This document shows positions 23,142-31,983 of a stretch of DNA of 64,000 nt, piece after piece. The stretch is from NCBI GenBank assembly GCA_963769665.1, contig CAVYMQ010000003.1, positions 2,108,001-2,172,000 on the forward strand, in the 5' to 3' direction. A program made the position numbers and the translations under genes. Origin of the DNA: JACCTU01 sp963769665. GTDB lineage: Bacteria; Actinomycetota; Thermoleophilia; Gaiellales; Gaiellaceae. Under the pieces are notes generated by a model. It searched no databases. It saw only the letters and a program-made list of their open reading frames with translations, and was not told the DNA's origin. Each line of letters opens with the position of its first letter. Position 1 is the stretch's first letter.

Positions 23142-24383
23142 TTACGGGCGCAGCAGGCGCGCGTACGGAACGCCGGTCGCGGGGTCCACGTACACGATGC
23201 GGTACGAGAAGCCGGGGGCGAGGGGAGCCGTTGCGTCGAACAGGCCCTGCTCGTCGAGCGGGAACTCGCCGACGAGCCGGCGGGGCTGCCCGGCCTGCTC
23301 CTCGAAGAGCGAGACGCCGCCGCCCGACGCACCCTCGACCCTTCCACGGAGCGTGAAGTCGACGCTCACGCGCACCGTGGGAACGGCAGGGAGCTCGAAC
23401 CACTCGAGCCCGTCCGGTCGCGCGAGCAGCAGCTGACGGCCGCCGGCCGGCGTGGCCGCGTAGCCGACGACTCGACCGTCCAGCTCCGCTTGCACCGAGC
23501 CGGTGAGGAAGCCGACGACGGAGTCTCCCGCCTCGTTCGCGGCGATCTCCGGTCCCGACGGACCGAGCACGAGCGCGGCCGCGAACGCGTTTGGATGCAG
23601 CACGAGCGACGTCGAGCGGTCGATTCGCGACGAGAGAACGAGATGGTTCTCGCCGAACGTGATGTACGGGATCGTCCACGCGACGTAGACCCCGTCGGCC
23701 GCGGCGGCCGCGTAGAGGGGGAGGGGGGCTGCTCCGAGCGCGCTCGCGTGGAGGACGCGGCCCCACCAGCGCTTCCCCTCACGACGCCAGAGGATCGCGT
23801 TCGCGCCGCGCTGCGAAAAGCTCTCGACGACACGGATCGTTCCGTCGGGCCAGAGCACCGGCGCGGCGGCAGGCGGCACGAGGCTCGTGGGGAACCCCTT
23901 CTGGGTGATCCTCGTGCGGGTGAGCCGCCCGCTCGGCGCGAGCCGGACGAGATGGAGCGACGTCGTGTTGTTCGCTTCCTGGAGCGCGTACGCGGCAGTG
24001 GGCCTGCCCGAGGAGTCGAGCGCGAACCCAGAGACGCCGAGCAGGGTGCGCTTCGGCGCGTTGGCCACGACAAGCATGCGCCAGCGGCCTCCCGAGAGGA
24101 CGACCAGGCGGATCCACGTCCTGCGGGCCTCGACGAGGACGGCGTTCTCCGCGACTCCTGCGACCCGGGCGTCGACGGACGGCAGCGTCGCGATCGAGGT
24201 CGGCCTCCAGCCGCCGTCCCGGCTCGCAAGCATCAACCGCCGGCCTTCGATCCACGCGACGCGCGGCGAGCCGTCGCGTGCGACCGCCAGCGCACCCTGC
24301 GAGACCGCCGGTGCGACCACCTCCGCCTCGGCCGTAGCCGGCAAGAGCAGCGCGAGCCCGAGCAGGGGGATGAGCCCCTTCAT
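23142..24383 (-). CDS. Secreted repeat protein, possibly a beta-propeller
   Basis: The 413-residue protein has a signal peptide (MKGLIPLLGLALLLPATAEA). After it come repeated beta-rich units with motifs such as 'GSPRVAWIEGRRLMLASRDGG', shortened here as DGSPRVAWI, RLVVLSGGRWRML and VYVAWTIPY, the texture of a propeller. A C-terminal beta-sandwich-like part (VRVSVDFTLRGRVEG to FDATAPLAPG) may be a separate domain. No catalytic motif is recognised. It is monocistronic, divergent from the sigma gene. Confidence 0.7.
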   Translation of the reverse strand: MKGLIPLLGLALLLPATAEAEVVAPAVSQGALAVARDGSPRVAWIEGRRLMLASRDGGWRPTSIATLPSVDARVAGVAENAVLVEARRTWIRLVVLSGGRWRMLVVANAPKRTLLGVSGFALDSSGRPTAAYALQEANNTTSLHLVRLAPSGRLTRTRITQKGFPTSLVPPAAAPVLWPDGTIRVVESFSQRGANAILWRREGKRWWGRVLHASALGAAPLPLYAAAAADGVYVAWTIPYITFGENHLVLSSRIDRSTSLVLHPNAFAAALVLGPSGPEIAANEAGDSVVGFLTGSVQAELDGRVVGYAATPAGGRQLLLARPDGLEWFELPAVPTVRVSVDFTLRGRVEGASGGGVSLFEEQAGQPRRLVGEFPLDEQGLFDATAPLAPGFSYRIVYVDPATGVPYARLLRP

Positions 24384-24511
24384 AGCGACACGGTAGCCGT
24401 CTCGTGCTGACTCGACATAATCACGCTTATCGTGCGTCGGCCTGGTGGGCCGGAAAAGCCGTTAGGAACGTGTTTGGACACCAGTGGCATGCGGAACACG
24501 CCTAGGCGGTC

Positions 24512-25561
24512 GTGGCTGTCGACGTGATCGAGATAACGCTTGGGCACGAGGAGCTCCGTCCGCTCCTCGACTCGGCGGAAGCGTCCGGGACGATCCGACG
24601 GCTTGAGCTCACCGAGCTCCTCGAGCCACACGAGCTCGCGCCCCTCGAAGTCGAGGCGCTGGAGCGCGAGCTGGAGGCCCGCGGCTTCGAGCTCGTCGAC
24701 GAGCCCGTCGAGAAGAAGGAAGCACCGCCCGCACCTCCGGTCGAGTCGACCACCGACGCCCTGCAGCTCTTCCTTCGCGAGGCCGGCCGCCATGCGCTCC
24801 TGACAGCGGCCCAGGAGGTCGCGCTCGCCAAGCGGATCGAGCGCGGGGACGCGCTCGCCAAGCAGCGGATGATCCAGTCGAACCTGCGCCTCGTCGTCTC
24901 GATCGCGAAGAACTATCGAAACCAGGGATTGCCGTTCCTCGACCTGATCCAGGAGGGAACGCTCGGATTGATTCGAGCGGTCGAGAAGTTCGACTGGCGC
25001 CGCGGCTACAAGTTCTCCACCTACGCGACCTGGTGGATCCGCCAGGCGGTCGCGCGGGCGCTCGCGGACAAGGCGCGGACGATCCGCATGCCGGTCCACA
25101 TCGTCGAGCGACTGCAGAAGATGAACCGCGCCGAGCGGACGCTCTGGATGGAGCTCGGACGCGAGCCGACGCTCGAGGAGATCTCCGAGGAGGCGAACCT
25201 CCCAGTGCAGCAGGCGCGCGAGGTGCGAGCGGCCGCTCGCGCGTCCACAAGCCTGGACCAGCCCGTCGGCGAGGAGCAGGACGCGACGTTCGGCGACTTC
25301 GTCGCCGGCGACTCGCCGCTACCGGAGGACGAGGTCGAGATCACACTGCGCAGCCAGGCGCTCGCCGCCGCGCTCGGCGTGCTCAACGAGCGTGACCGGA
25401 TGGTGCTCGTCCTGCGGTACGGGCTCGACGACGCCGAGCCGAAGACGCTCGAGGAGATCGGCCGACGGCTCGGGCTGACGCGCGAGCGCGTCCGCCAGAT
25501 CGAGCTCGAGTCGCTCAAGCACCTCGCGCGGCTGCACGAGATGGAAGCCGTCGCGCTGTAG
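24512..25561 (+). CDS. rpoD: RNA polymerase principal sigma factor (sigma-70 group 1)
   Basis: The 349-residue factor has an N-terminal region 1.1-like helical domain (about 1-65) and region 1.2 (DALQLFLREAGRHALLTA). Region 2 contains MIQSNLRLVVSIAKNY, FLDLIQEGTLGLIRAVEKFD and KFSTYATWWIRQAV. Region 3 follows, and region 4 ends with the HTH (LEEIGRRLGLTRERVRQIE). Region 1.1 is what separates it from the second sigma factor at 26396, so I take this as the housekeeping sigma. GTG 24512 is the start. A hairpin terminator follows. Confidence 0.88.
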   Translation: MAVDVIEITLGHEELRPLLDSAEASGTIRRLELTELLEPHELAPLEVEALERELEARGFELVDEPVEKKEAPPAPPVESTTDALQLFLREAGRHALLTAAQEVALAKRIERGDALAKQRMIQSNLRLVVSIAKNYRNQGLPFLDLIQEGTLGLIRAVEKFDWRRGYKFSTYATWWIRQAVARALADKARTIRMPVHIVERLQKMNRAERTLWMELGREPTLEEISEEANLPVQQAREVRAAARASTSLDQPVGEEQDATFGDFVAGDSPLPEDEVEITLRSQALAAALGVLNERDRMVLVLRYGLDDAEPKTLEEIGRRLGLTRERVRQIELESLKHLARLHEMEAVAL

Positions 25562-25571
25562 TTGGTCCGCA

Positions 25572-25603
25572 GGTCGCGAATCCGCTAGCGCGGATCCGCG
25601 ACC
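25572..25603. terminator. Bidirectional terminator hairpin
   Basis: GGTCGCG-A-ATCCGC pairs with GCGGAT-C-CGCGACC around a TAGC loop, a 13-bp stem with one mismatch, between the convergent rpoD and CpsB-like genes. No T-tract is present, as often in high-GC genomes. Confidence 0.65.
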
Positions 25604-25626
25604 GCGAGAACCGTAAAGCAAGACCC

Positions 25627-26367
25627 CTAAAGGCGGGCGCTTCGCGCCCGCTCGCGCAGTACTACCGCAGCGGTAGCTGTTGCTCCGATCGCGGAACCGT
25701 CGAAGAGCGACCGGGCCTGCGTCTCCCCCACTCGCGTGACCGTCGCGGTATAGGCATCGTCCAGCGTGGCGGGCCGCGTGCCGCGGTGGCCGTCCGAACC
25801 CACGAGCGCGACGAGCCCGTCGTCGACGAGCCCCCAAGCCAGCGCCTCGCTCTGCGGACCGTGTCGCGCGGTCAGTGAGCTGCCGTTCACCTGCAACAGC
25901 CAGCCGCGCTCGGCGAGCTCCCGTGCGAGTGACGGCCGCTCGAGCACCGACTGCGTGCGCTCGGGGTGCGCGATGACGGGCTGCAGGTCCTGCGTCTCCA
26001 TGCGCTCGCAGATCGCGATCAACAGCTGCTCCGAGCCGGTGAACGGCACCTCGATCAGGACGGCGTTCGTGCCCTCGAGCGTGTACCGGCTCAGATCCTG
26101 CTCCAGCAGCGGTGGCGCCGGCGTCAGCTCGAACCCGAGCCGCAGCTCGAGCCCGGCCTGCTCCGCCATGTCCACGAAGTTCGCGCGGATCGCCCGCTCG
26201 CGCTCGTCGGTCAGCGTCAGGTGGGGCCAGATGTGCGGCGTCGCGTAGAGGATCGCCGTCCCGTGCGCGGCGGCCTCACGGCAGAGACCGAGGCCCTCGA
26301 CGACCCGCTGCGCTCCGTCGTCGCCCGAAGGCACGACGTGCGAGTGGACATCGACGAAAAAGCCCAT
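25627..26367 (-). CDS. CpsB/YwqE-type PHP-domain phosphatase
   Basis: The 246-residue PHP protein begins MGFFVDVHSHVVPSGDDGAQ, the metal-binding start typical of CpsB/YwqE manganese-dependent tyrosine phosphatases. Later metal-site stretches are LYATPHIWPHL, IAHPERTQSV and ALVGSDGHRG. In firmicutes these act on kinases controlling capsule synthesis. No Wzc-like kinase is seen here, so the substrate is open. It starts 28 bp after the sigma gene on the same strand, suggesting cotranscription. ATG 26367 is chosen over a longer, non-conserved reading. Confidence 0.83.
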   Translation of the reverse strand: MGFFVDVHSHVVPSGDDGAQRVVEGLGLCREAAAHGTAILYATPHIWPHLTLTDERERAIRANFVDMAEQAGLELRLGFELTPAPPLLEQDLSRYTLEGTNAVLIEVPFTGSEQLLIAICERMETQDLQPVIAHPERTQSVLERPSLARELAERGWLLQVNGSSLTARHGPQSEALAWGLVDDGLVALVGSDGHRGTRPATLDDAYTATVTRVGETQARSLFDGSAIGATATAAVVLRERARSARL

Positions 26368-26395
26368 ACCGCGAGGGTACCCGCGGGCTGATCGT

Positions 26396-27355
26396 CTACT
26401 CGGCGAGGTAGAGCTCGAGGTCCGGGGCAACAGCCCGGAGCTCTCGAAGCGCGCGTGACTCGAGCTGGCGCACCCGCTCGCGTGTGATGCCGAGACCGGC
26501 GCCGACTTCCTCCAGCGTCTGCGGCTTCTCACCGTCGAGCCCGAAGCGGAGCGCGACGACGCGGCGCATGCGCGGGTTCAAGCTGTCGAGCGCGCGGACG
26601 AGCTCGCGGTGGCGCATTCCGTCGGCGGTGGTCAGCTCGGGCCGTTCGGTCTTGGTGTCCTCGATCAGGTCGCCGTAGAGCGACTCGCCGTCACCGACCG
26701 GTGTCTCGAGGCTCACCGGCTCCTCCACGAGCTCGAGCAAGTCCTTGACCTTCTTGATCGGGAGCTCCGATGCGGCAGCGAGCTCCGCGACCGTCGGCTC
26801 GCGGTTCAGCTTCTGCGCGAGCACGCGACGGGTGCGCATCAGACGGCGCACCTGGTCGGCGACGTGGACGGGCAGGCGGATGATCCGGCCCTGGTCGGCC
26901 AGCGCACGGGTGATCGCCTGCCGGATCCACCAGGTCGCGTAGGTCGAGAGCTTGAAGCCCATCTTGTAGTCGAACTTCTCGACCGCTCGGATGAGGCCGA
27001 GGTTGCCCTCCTGGATCAGGTCGAGGAGCGGCACGCCGGCCTTCGTGTAGTTCCGGGTGATCGACATGACGAGCCGGAGGTTGCACTCGATCAGGCGGCG
27101 CTTGGCGGCCTCGTCGCCCATGTCCTTCCGCCGGGCGAGCTCGCGCTCCTCCGTCGGGGTCAGGAGTCGACCGTCGCCGATCTGGCGGACGTAGAGCTTG
27201 AGCGGGTCCTGGGTCGGCGCCGGCGCGTCGAACACGTCCACCTCCGCCCCGCTCTCCGGCTCTGCTTCGACCGGGTCGAGGCTGGGCAGCAGTTCGAGAC
27301 GTGGTTCGAGAGCCTCAACCGATTCAGCAGGCTCCGGCAAGGAGTTCGGCTCCAT
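26396..27355 (-). CDS. RpoD-related sigma factor (group 2 type)
   Basis: The 319-residue sigma-70 factor has a short acidic N-terminus without region 1.1, then region 1.2 (DPLKLYVRQIGDGRLLTP) and region 2 (LLDLIQEGNLGLIRAVEKFD, FKLSTYATWWIRQ). Regions 3 and 4 follow, with the latter containing LEEVGAGLGITRERVRQLE. It is close to HrdB/MysB-type factors and probably governs a stress or stationary set. It precedes the CpsB-like phosphatase and is divergent from the amidotransferase gene. Confidence 0.88.
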   Translation of the reverse strand: MEPNSLPEPAESVEALEPRLELLPSLDPVEAEPESGAEVDVFDAPAPTQDPLKLYVRQIGDGRLLTPTEERELARRKDMGDEAAKRRLIECNLRLVMSITRNYTKAGVPLLDLIQEGNLGLIRAVEKFDYKMGFKLSTYATWWIRQAITRALADQGRIIRLPVHVADQVRRLMRTRRVLAQKLNREPTVAELAAASELPIKKVKDLLELVEEPVSLETPVGDGESLYGDLIEDTKTERPELTTADGMRHRELVRALDSLNPRMRRVVALRFGLDGEKPQTLEEVGAGLGITRERVRQLESRALRELRAVAPDLELYLAE

Positions 27356-27513
27356 GCCCGACGTATCGGCCTTTTGGGGGATGCGCCTGAAACCGCGGGT
27401 CCCCCCGAACGAGGGATACCGCGGACTTACCGAATCCTTACCTAACCCTCGTTGCTGCCGATACGTCTAGAGGAAACAGTGTCGACCGGCCAGAATCCTA
27501 GGATCGAACCCTG

Positions 27514-28308
27514 ATGTGCGGCATCGCCGGCTATAGCCTCGGCGGCTCTTCGGGCGTCGACAGGACCCTCTCGGCGCAGTCGCTCCTTGCCGGAATCGCC
27601 GAACGCGGCGCCGACGCCGTCGGGTACGCCCACCGGGGTCAGAGCGGCCCGGTCGAGGTACACAAGCAGCGCTCCGGCGCCAGCGAGCTGCTCGACCAGA
27701 TCACAATTCCCGTTGACGCGGTCGAGGCCCTCGTCCACGTGCGCGACTACACGAAGGGTCACCCCTCGATCGCCGCCAACAACCACCCGGTTCGCCACGG
27801 ACCGGTCGTCGGGATCCACAACGGGATCATCGTGAACGACGACGAGCTCTTCGAGCAGCACGGCTGGCGTCGCGCCGAGCCCGAGATGACCGTCGACTCC
27901 GAGGCGATCTTCGCCCTCGCCGAGGCGACCGAGAACCGCGCCGAGGCGCTCGAGCAGCTCTACGGCGCGATGGCGACCGCCTGGGTCGACGAGCGCCGCC
28001 CCGGACTGCTCTTCCTCGCACGCGGCGTCGGCCGCCCGCTCTGGCTCGGCCGCGGACAGCGCGAGACCTTCTTCGCCTCCACCCTGCTCGCGCTCGAGAC
28101 CGTCGAGCGCTTCGCCGGCGTCCGTCTCCAGAAGCGCGAGGTTTCCGAGGGCACTATGGTCGCGCTCTCCGACGGCCGCGTCGCCTGGACGGAGCGGTTC
28201 CGTCCCGACACCTCGTTCGTCGAGGACGACGTTCGGCCCGCAATCCGCACTCCGGACGAGGGCGCGCACTGCCTCAAGCGGCTCGCCTCGCTCGTCCAGG
28301 CTGCGTAG
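27514..28308 (+). CDS. Stand-alone class II glutamine amidotransferase
   Basis: The 264-residue protein starts MCGIAGY, so cysteine 2 becomes the N-terminal nucleophile of an Ntn glutaminase. VHVRDYTKGHPSIAANNHPV and GIHNGIIVNDDELF match the glutamine and oxyanion loops of GlmS/PurF. There is no sugar-isomerase, phosphoribosyl or synthetase domain attached, and no obvious partner gene beside it. The ammonia acceptor is therefore unknown. The gene ends one base before the stop of the convergent repeat protein. Confidence 0.83.
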   Translation: MCGIAGYSLGGSSGVDRTLSAQSLLAGIAERGADAVGYAHRGQSGPVEVHKQRSGASELLDQITIPVDAVEALVHVRDYTKGHPSIAANNHPVRHGPVVGIHNGIIVNDDELFEQHGWRRAEPEMTVDSEAIFALAEATENRAEALEQLYGAMATAWVDERRPGLLFLARGVGRPLWLGRGQRETFFASTLLALETVERFAGVRLQKREVSEGTMVALSDGRVAWTERFRPDTSFVEDDVRPAIRTPDEGAHCLKRLASLVQAA

Positions 28309-28992
28309 TCAGCCGACGCGGCCTTCGGCGCTGACCGGAACGCCCTGCTCGCGCAGGCGCTCCGAGATCAGGAACTGGAACGTGGCCCAGGCGCCCCGGC
28401 GCGAGTCGAACATCCGGTAGACCTGCCACTCGGTCAGGAGCGCGTCGTCGGCCTTTCGCGCCTCGGCCCAGTCGGCGAACTTCGGCAGGCGCTTGAGCTT
28501 CCGCGCCAGCCGGACGCCCTGCTCGACCGCGCGCTCCAGCCGCTCCTCTCCCACGGGGACGTCGAAGCCGGCCTCGCGAAGGGCCGTCGTGAGCGAGCCG
28601 AACGTGTGCCAGTAGAGCGACTTCGACGGCAGGCGGCCCCGGCGCTCCTCGAGATCGCGGGCCGTGGGCGTACGTCCGAGCTCCTCGCCGAGGTCTCGCA
28701 GCACCTGCAGGAGCTCCTCGCGCGTCGCGAAGCGCCGCGGCACGAGGCCCGCCTCCCGCTTGGCGGCGTTCCAGCTCCCGAAGTGCTCGATCACGGTCTG
28801 CGGATGGACGCGCGTCTGAGGGTCGTCGGCGAACTCCCGCATCGTGGGCGAACGGCCGAGCCGCTCCGCGCACGCTTGGAGCTCGGCGAGGAGCTCCTCG
28901 TCGCCGTACCGCCTGCGGATCCCGGCCTGGAACGCCGCGAGCCGCTCGGGATCGATGCCGTCGAGGGCGCGGAACGCCCGCTTCCGGGCCAT
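28309..28992 (-). CDS. Homing-endonuclease-associated-repeat protein without nuclease
   Basis: The 227-residue protein is built from three repeats of about 55-60 residues of the type 'L..L..LGR.PT..E......p....++..FGSW..A...AG'. Examples are LGRSPTMREF with FGSWNAAKREAG, LGRTPTARDL with FGSLTTALREAG, and LKRLPKFADW with RRGAWATFQF. These repeats usually accompany HNH homing nucleases and bind DNA, but no HNH motif is present. It may be a DNA-binding regulator. Convergent with the amidotransferase gene at zero spacing. Confidence 0.7.
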   Translation of the reverse strand: MARKRAFRALDGIDPERLAAFQAGIRRRYGDEELLAELQACAERLGRSPTMREFADDPQTRVHPQTVIEHFGSWNAAKREAGLVPRRFATREELLQVLRDLGEELGRTPTARDLEERRGRLPSKSLYWHTFGSLTTALREAGFDVPVGEERLERAVEQGVRLARKLKRLPKFADWAEARKADDALLTEWQVYRMFDSRRGAWATFQFLISERLREQGVPVSAEGRVG

Positions 28993-29057
28993 GTCAAGAA
29001 TGGTAGAGCAAACTGACCAATACGCAAGAGCGCCCGATCAGCCGTGGCCGGGCTTAC

Positions 29058-31781
29058 CTACGAGACCGCAGCGAGCAGCTCGGTCGGCTCGACGCGCTCC
29101 TCGAGGCTCTCGATCGGCAGGATCCGCTCGAGCGCTGAGACGCACCGGGGGCAGAACTGGCTCCCGGAGGCCCGCCTGAGCTCGGAGAGAGCCTCCACGG
29201 GGGGCCTGGCGGCCCGGTAGATGCGGGTGGTGAGCATCGAGTCGAGGGCGTCGGCGACGTGGATGATCCGGGCGCCCAGCGGGATCTCCTCCCCGGTCAG
29301 CTGGTCGGGGTAGCCGGTGCCGTCGAAGCGCTCGTGGTGGTGCCGGATCGCGGGCACGGCATCGCCGAGGAACCCGAGCCGGTCGATGATCCGCGCGCCC
29401 TCTTCGGCGTGGCGCTTCATCAGGGCCCACTCCTCGGTCGTGAGCGAGGCGGGCTTCAGGAGGATCGCGTCCGGGATCGCGAGCTTGCCGATGTCGTGGA
29501 AGAGCGCTGCGTGTCCGAGGAGGTCGAGCTCCGCCTGCGAGAGGCCGAGCTCGCGGCCGATCGCCAGCGCGAGTTGCTGCACGCGGCGCGAGTGGCCGGC
29601 GGTGTACGAGTCGCGTGCGTCCACGGTCGCCGACAGCGACTCCATCGCCGCGGTGGAGCGCTCCTTGAGCAGCCGGTTGGCCTGCTCCAGCGAGACGTTC
29701 TGCGACTGGATCGTCTCCGCCGCTTCGCGAAGCTTCTTCGCAGAGCGCTGCTGGTGGGTGAGGTACGCCTCCTGCGTCTTGCGCATCAGGAGGAGCGGCA
29801 CGACGAACACTGCGAGGCCCCACAACGCGGCTGCGCTGTACGCGACGGCCATGACGCCTGCGACGAACCCGTAGACGAGGTAGTGCAGCCAGAGCCACGC
29901 GAAGCGCTCTCTGAAGACCGACAGCCAGCGCTCGTGGCCCTCCATCGCGAGCGCGATGCTCACGAGACTCATGTTGACGCCGAAGTAGACGAGCCCGGCG
30001 AGGATGCCGGCGACGATCATCGCGATCTGGGCAGGGGTACCCGTGAAGTCGAAGTGCCCTGCGGCGGCAAAGACACCCGCCGCCGAGAGCGAGGCAAGCG
30101 AGAGCGCACCGATGTTGAAGAGCACCTGATGCGTCCAGATCCGCTGCGCGCTCCAGTCGACGACCGCGATCGTGATCGCGATCGCGAGTGCAGCCCTCGG
30201 CCCGAACAATGCGGCGCCGGCGATCGCACCGACGGCACTCAGTGAGATCGAGCTGCCGCCGATCTCGTCGCTGACCGTGAGCGCGACGGCCTGGCCGATC
30301 CCGACGAGCGCGACGATCGCGAGCAGGCCGGCGATGTCGGACGAACTGCCGAGCAGGAGGCCGTCGATGCCCGCGACGATTCCCGCGAGACTCACCGCGC
30401 CGACGAGCAGGCCGAGGCGCCGTGAGAGCGCGAGGAAGCGTGGGCCCTGGACCGCCAACGGACGCGGTGACGACTGCGTACGGCGGTCCTCCGGTGGGAT
30501 CGACTCCGCTGCGCGCGGAAGCGCAACAACGTGGTCCCCGTCCTCCGGCACGACGACGAGCCGTTGCGAGCGATCCGCGTTCACGAGCAGCGAGTCGTCG
30601 CTGACGCCCTGCACGCGGTTACGTCCCTGGAGCTTCGCGCGGTAGACGGCGAGGTCGGCCTGATGGATGAGCTCATTCGCGTCGGTCGCGTCCTTCGGGA
30701 AGCCGGCCACGCCGATCGACACGGTCGCGCGGATCGGCTCGCTCGAGGTCTCGACCTCGAACGACGCCTCCGCAACCGCGCGTCGAATCCGCTCGGCGAT
30801 CTCGAGCGCCTGTTCGGGCGGTGTCTCCGGGAGCAGGATCGAGAACTCCTCGCCGCCGAACCGGGCGGGCACGTCGTAGTGGCGGAGCTGTGCCCGAAAG
30901 ATCTGCGCGATCCCGCGCAGCACCGCGTCACCGGCGAGATGCCCGTACGTGTTGTTGATATCGCGCAGGAGGTCGAGGTCGGCCATGATCAGCGACATCG
31001 GCCGCTCGAAGCGCACGGCGCGGCCAAGCTCCTCGGCCAGCGACGTCGCGAAGTGGCGAGCGTTGAAGAGTCCTGTCTTCGGGTCGACGCGCGCCTCCTC
31101 CTCGAGCGCCGGCACCGCAAGCGACCGGTGGATCAGCAGCATCGGGGCGATCCCGATCGGGAGCAGCCAAGGGTTCGTGTGCCAGAAGCTGACGAGCGCG
31201 AAGCCGAGCAGGCCGACGACCGTCTCGTTCGAGAGGCTCTGGAACGACAGAAGTCCTGTCTCCTTCAGCCTCATCCCACGGGCGAGCCGAAGCATGACCG
31301 CGACGATCGTGTGATTGAGGATCACGTAGACGAGCGTCGCGGCGACGCCCGCCATGGCCCAGACCTGCGATTCGGCTCCCGGGGCGTGATTCAGAATGAA
31401 GTTCGCCACCGCCCAGGCCGCGAAGAGGTTGATCGTGTGGTTCGCGATGTTGAACGTCTGCATGAACCACGGGTAGCGAACGCGCAGCCACTCGGGCAGG
31501 TGCATGACGACCGGCATCAGGGCGATCAGCTCGGGCGGCAGCAGGAAGACCGCCGGCAGCATGAACACGATCGCGGGTGTGAAGGCGTTGTTCTTGAGCG
31601 TGTGGACCGGGAACAGCTGCGCAGCCGCCGCCGCGGACCCGAAGATGGCGAAGATCAGCCAGCCCTCCGTGTCCATCGAGAGACGCGAGAGGCTCGGAAC
31701 GATCGCGATCGCCGCGAGAGCGAACAGGCCGCCGAGGAAGATCTTCGCGCTCTTCGAGAGCTGGTTTTCAGTCGCCGCCAC
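29058..31781 (-). CDS. Membrane GGDEF / HD-GYP c-di-GMP turnover protein
   Basis: The 907-residue protein has six or so N-terminal helices (10-220), a GGDEF domain with GGEEF at 309-313 and an RxxD I-site (RHYD, 300-303). A second membrane block spans about 450-660 and a coiled linker follows. Last is an HD-GYP domain (about 700-885) with ALFHDIGK, MKRHAEEGARI, IRHHHERFDGTGYPD and HVADALDSM. All key residues for c-di-GMP synthesis and hydrolysis are present in one chain. In the GSQFCPRCV motif a cysteine replaces the usual aspartate. Confidence 0.9.
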   Translation of the reverse strand: MAATENQLSKSAKIFLGGLFALAAIAIVPSLSRLSMDTEGWLIFAIFGSAAAAAQLFPVHTLKNNAFTPAIVFMLPAVFLLPPELIALMPVVMHLPEWLRVRYPWFMQTFNIANHTINLFAAWAVANFILNHAPGAESQVWAMAGVAATLVYVILNHTIVAVMLRLARGMRLKETGLLSFQSLSNETVVGLLGFALVSFWHTNPWLLPIGIAPMLLIHRSLAVPALEEEARVDPKTGLFNARHFATSLAEELGRAVRFERPMSLIMADLDLLRDINNTYGHLAGDAVLRGIAQIFRAQLRHYDVPARFGGEEFSILLPETPPEQALEIAERIRRAVAEASFEVETSSEPIRATVSIGVAGFPKDATDANELIHQADLAVYRAKLQGRNRVQGVSDDSLLVNADRSQRLVVVPEDGDHVVALPRAAESIPPEDRRTQSSPRPLAVQGPRFLALSRRLGLLVGAVSLAGIVAGIDGLLLGSSSDIAGLLAIVALVGIGQAVALTVSDEIGGSSISLSAVGAIAGAALFGPRAALAIAITIAVVDWSAQRIWTHQVLFNIGALSLASLSAAGVFAAAGHFDFTGTPAQIAMIVAGILAGLVYFGVNMSLVSIALAMEGHERWLSVFRERFAWLWLHYLVYGFVAGVMAVAYSAAALWGLAVFVVPLLLMRKTQEAYLTHQQRSAKKLREAAETIQSQNVSLEQANRLLKERSTAAMESLSATVDARDSYTAGHSRRVQQLALAIGRELGLSQAELDLLGHAALFHDIGKLAIPDAILLKPASLTTEEWALMKRHAEEGARIIDRLGFLGDAVPAIRHHHERFDGTGYPDQLTGEEIPLGARIIHVADALDSMLTTRIYRAARPPVEALSELRRASGSQFCPRCVSALERILPIESLEERVEPTELLAAVS

Positions 31782-31909
31782 AGATGCTCCTACGCTCGTC
31801 TTTGTCGGCTGAAGGCGCTACAGGCTTGACCCCCGCAAGTGCGCAGCCGCACGTGGAACCTAAGCCGGTGAAGCAGAGGGAACATCCCCCGCTGGAGTGA
31901 CCCGAACGG

Positions 31910-31927
31910 CTCCCCCATTCGGGGGAG
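31910..31927. repeat. C-rich hairpin downstream of the subtilase
   Basis: CTCCCCC (31910-31916), loop ATTC, GGGGGAG (31921-31927). The same arms with loop GTGC recur upstream of the subtilase at 33802-33819, so the two copies bracket the gene. Confidence 0.5.
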
Positions 31928-31931
31928 AAGA

Positions 31932-31962
31932 GACGAACGGCGGCCTTGGGCCGCCGTTCGTC
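31932..31962 (-). terminator. Terminator of the subtilase gene
   Basis: GACGAACGGCGGCC (31932-31945) and GGCCGCCGTTCGTC (31949-31962) form a perfect 14-bp stem with a 3-nt loop, 21 bp after the subtilase stop on the minus strand. No T-tract. The rest of 31782-31983 shows only the C-rich hairpin and the likely promoter of the c-di-GMP gene. Confidence 0.7.
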
Positions 31963-31983
31963 GTCGAGGTGTTCATTCCGGAC

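Noticed and set aside
30531..31897. Long plus-strand frames opposite the GGDEF/HD-GYP gene and the subtilase
   Set aside because: No recognisable domains, biased residues, and strong coding evidence on the minus strand.
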